A stretch of DNA of 41,767 nucleotides from Glutamicibacter sp. MNS18 (GTDB lineage Bacteria > Actinomycetota > Actinomycetes > Actinomycetales > Micrococcaceae), in contig NZ_JAPCHW010000020.1 in assembly GCF_026107515.2 (NCBI RefSeq), forward strand, positions 1 through 41,767, in the 5' to 3' direction. Shown here piece by piece: positions 41,224 to 41,767 of the stretch; position 1 is the stretch's first letter, and the number at the start of each line of letters is the position of its first letter. The notes beneath the pieces were generated by a model, which saw only the letters and a program-made list of their open reading frames with translations, was not told where the DNA came from and did not search any database. The translations under genes were made by a program, and so were the position numbers.

Positions 41224-41667
41224 ATACGGCGAAGTGTCTCACTGAGAGCATCGAGCATCACAGAGCACGGGGCGGACACGCACACCCAGCTCGCCGAGAT
41301 GCGGGGAATCGAGATGAGTTCTCTTCGAACCTGAGTTTCTCGTTTGTGCCAAGAGGATCGGATCTTCACCGTTGGGCATGCTGATAAGTCCCTGATCCCC
41401 GCGATATGACCAAGCGCACCGGACACCCTGGGCATGGCTGGTGAGCCCCACGGGGCTGCTGAACGGTGAAATACCTTCCGAAACGGTCAAGATCACCCCG
41501 CCACGCGCACTCCAGGCCGTACTCCGCCGAGCCGCGGAGTCGCACAGTCACCCGGACCCATGCCCTTAACCGGAGCTGTTCTGTCCAGGGCCCGGACTGT
41601 TCATATCCAGACGCGTGCCCCCTCGCCTGCCACCAATTGGTGAACAGGGGGTCTGCTGAAGGTTTGG
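41224..41667. other. Gene-free stretch next to an IS3-type element
   Basis: Several minus-strand frames (for example 41220-41435 and 41366-41674) overlap each other in different frames. None has a clear ribosome-binding site or motif. The stretch may contain decayed coding DNA and the left end of the IS element. Confidence 0.45.
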
Positions 41668-41697
41668 TTGACACTTCGACCGCATCACCTCGATAAG
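41668..41697 (+). promoter_or_regulatory. Promoter of the transposase gene
   Basis: TTGACA (41668-41673) and GATAAG (41692-41697) are separated by 18 bp. They lie 27 bp upstream of the transposase ATG, as expected for the left end of an IS3-family element. Confidence 0.55.
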
Positions 41698-41723
41698 GTG
41701 GTGCTCAAACGAAGGAAGACCCA

Positions 41724-41767
41724 ATGCCTAAGAATGTCTACACCGATGAGTTCAAGCGCGACGCCGT
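41724..41767 (+). mobile_element. IS3-family OrfA (HTH) transposase, 5' end only
   Basis: The frame reads MPKNVYTDEFKRDAV before the window ends. This is the typical start of IS3/IS911-type OrfA (HTH_Tnp_1), where the TDEFKRDAV segment leads into the helix-turn-helix. AAGGAAG lies 8 bp before the ATG, and a promoter is placed at 41668-41697. The element is otherwise outside the window, so completeness cannot be judged. Confidence 0.78.

Noticed and set aside
41220-41674. Three overlapping minus-strand frames of 71-102 codons
   Set aside because: They conflict with each other, lack ribosome-binding sites and show no family motif. A decayed gene cannot be excluded.

Overview
The window comes from a high-GC Gram-positive actinobacterium, most likely a Micrococcaceae member (Arthrobacter, Glutamicibacter or Paeniglutamicibacter type). 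The evidence is the GC-rich codon use, the many 4-bp ATGA gene overlaps, an IdeR/DmdR-type iron box, the nrtR-nadA-nadB-nadC-nifS gene order, and a homoprotocatechuate dioxygenase of the Arthrobacter/Brevibacterium type. No rRNA, tRNA or CRISPR array was recognised. The species assignment is an inference from gene content.

Layout. (1) 1-2836 is a decayed edge: a partial minus-strand gene, a remnant of an IS3-family transposase, a truncated and frameshifted gene for a secreted repeat protein, and a long non-coding stretch with a 49-bp near-perfect palindrome. (2) 2837-7849 holds small metabolic genes: a luciferase-like monooxygenase with its MarR regulator, an SRPBCC protein, a DHFR/RibD-like reductase, an alpha/beta hydrolase, a GNAT acetyltransferase and one or two small membrane proteins. 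(3) 8131-15647 holds pheA and a five-gene NAD-synthesis operon led by the Nudix regulator NrtR, with a 21-bp NrtR-like operator, and a divergent alpha/beta hydrolase. (4) 16274-24749 is an iron module. A substrate-binding lipoprotein, siderophore-interacting protein, two FecCD permeases and an ATPase lie on the minus strand. A heterodimeric exporter-fold ABC transporter lies divergently, and the two units share an iron box. (5) 24939-28374 holds a broken small gene, a TetR-controlled FtsX/MacB-type ABC pair and a broken heme-monooxygenase-like gene.

(6) 28473-35084 starts with a DUF1963/YwqG-like protein and continues with an AraC-controlled catabolic cluster: esterase, acyl-CoA-dehydrogenase-fold monooxygenase, NTF2-like protein and cupin, divergent from a flavin reductase. 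The monooxygenase and flavin reductase look like a two-component hydroxylase. Its substrate is not evident; this is the best candidate for an undescribed pathway. (7) 35342-40938 holds a lipoprotein and then a homoprotocatechuate (3,4-dihydroxyphenylacetate) meta-cleavage operon. Its first gene encodes an unusual FAH-RraA fusion, the second an FCD-type GntR regulator, followed by hpaE and hpaD and a strong terminator. (8) 41008-41767 holds a small unknown protein, a stretch without a supported gene, and the start of a second IS3-type element cut by the window end.

Three separate reading-frame breaks (about 1146, 25182 and 28325) each lie in a short homopolymer run. They could be true decay or sequencing error, and raw reads should settle this.
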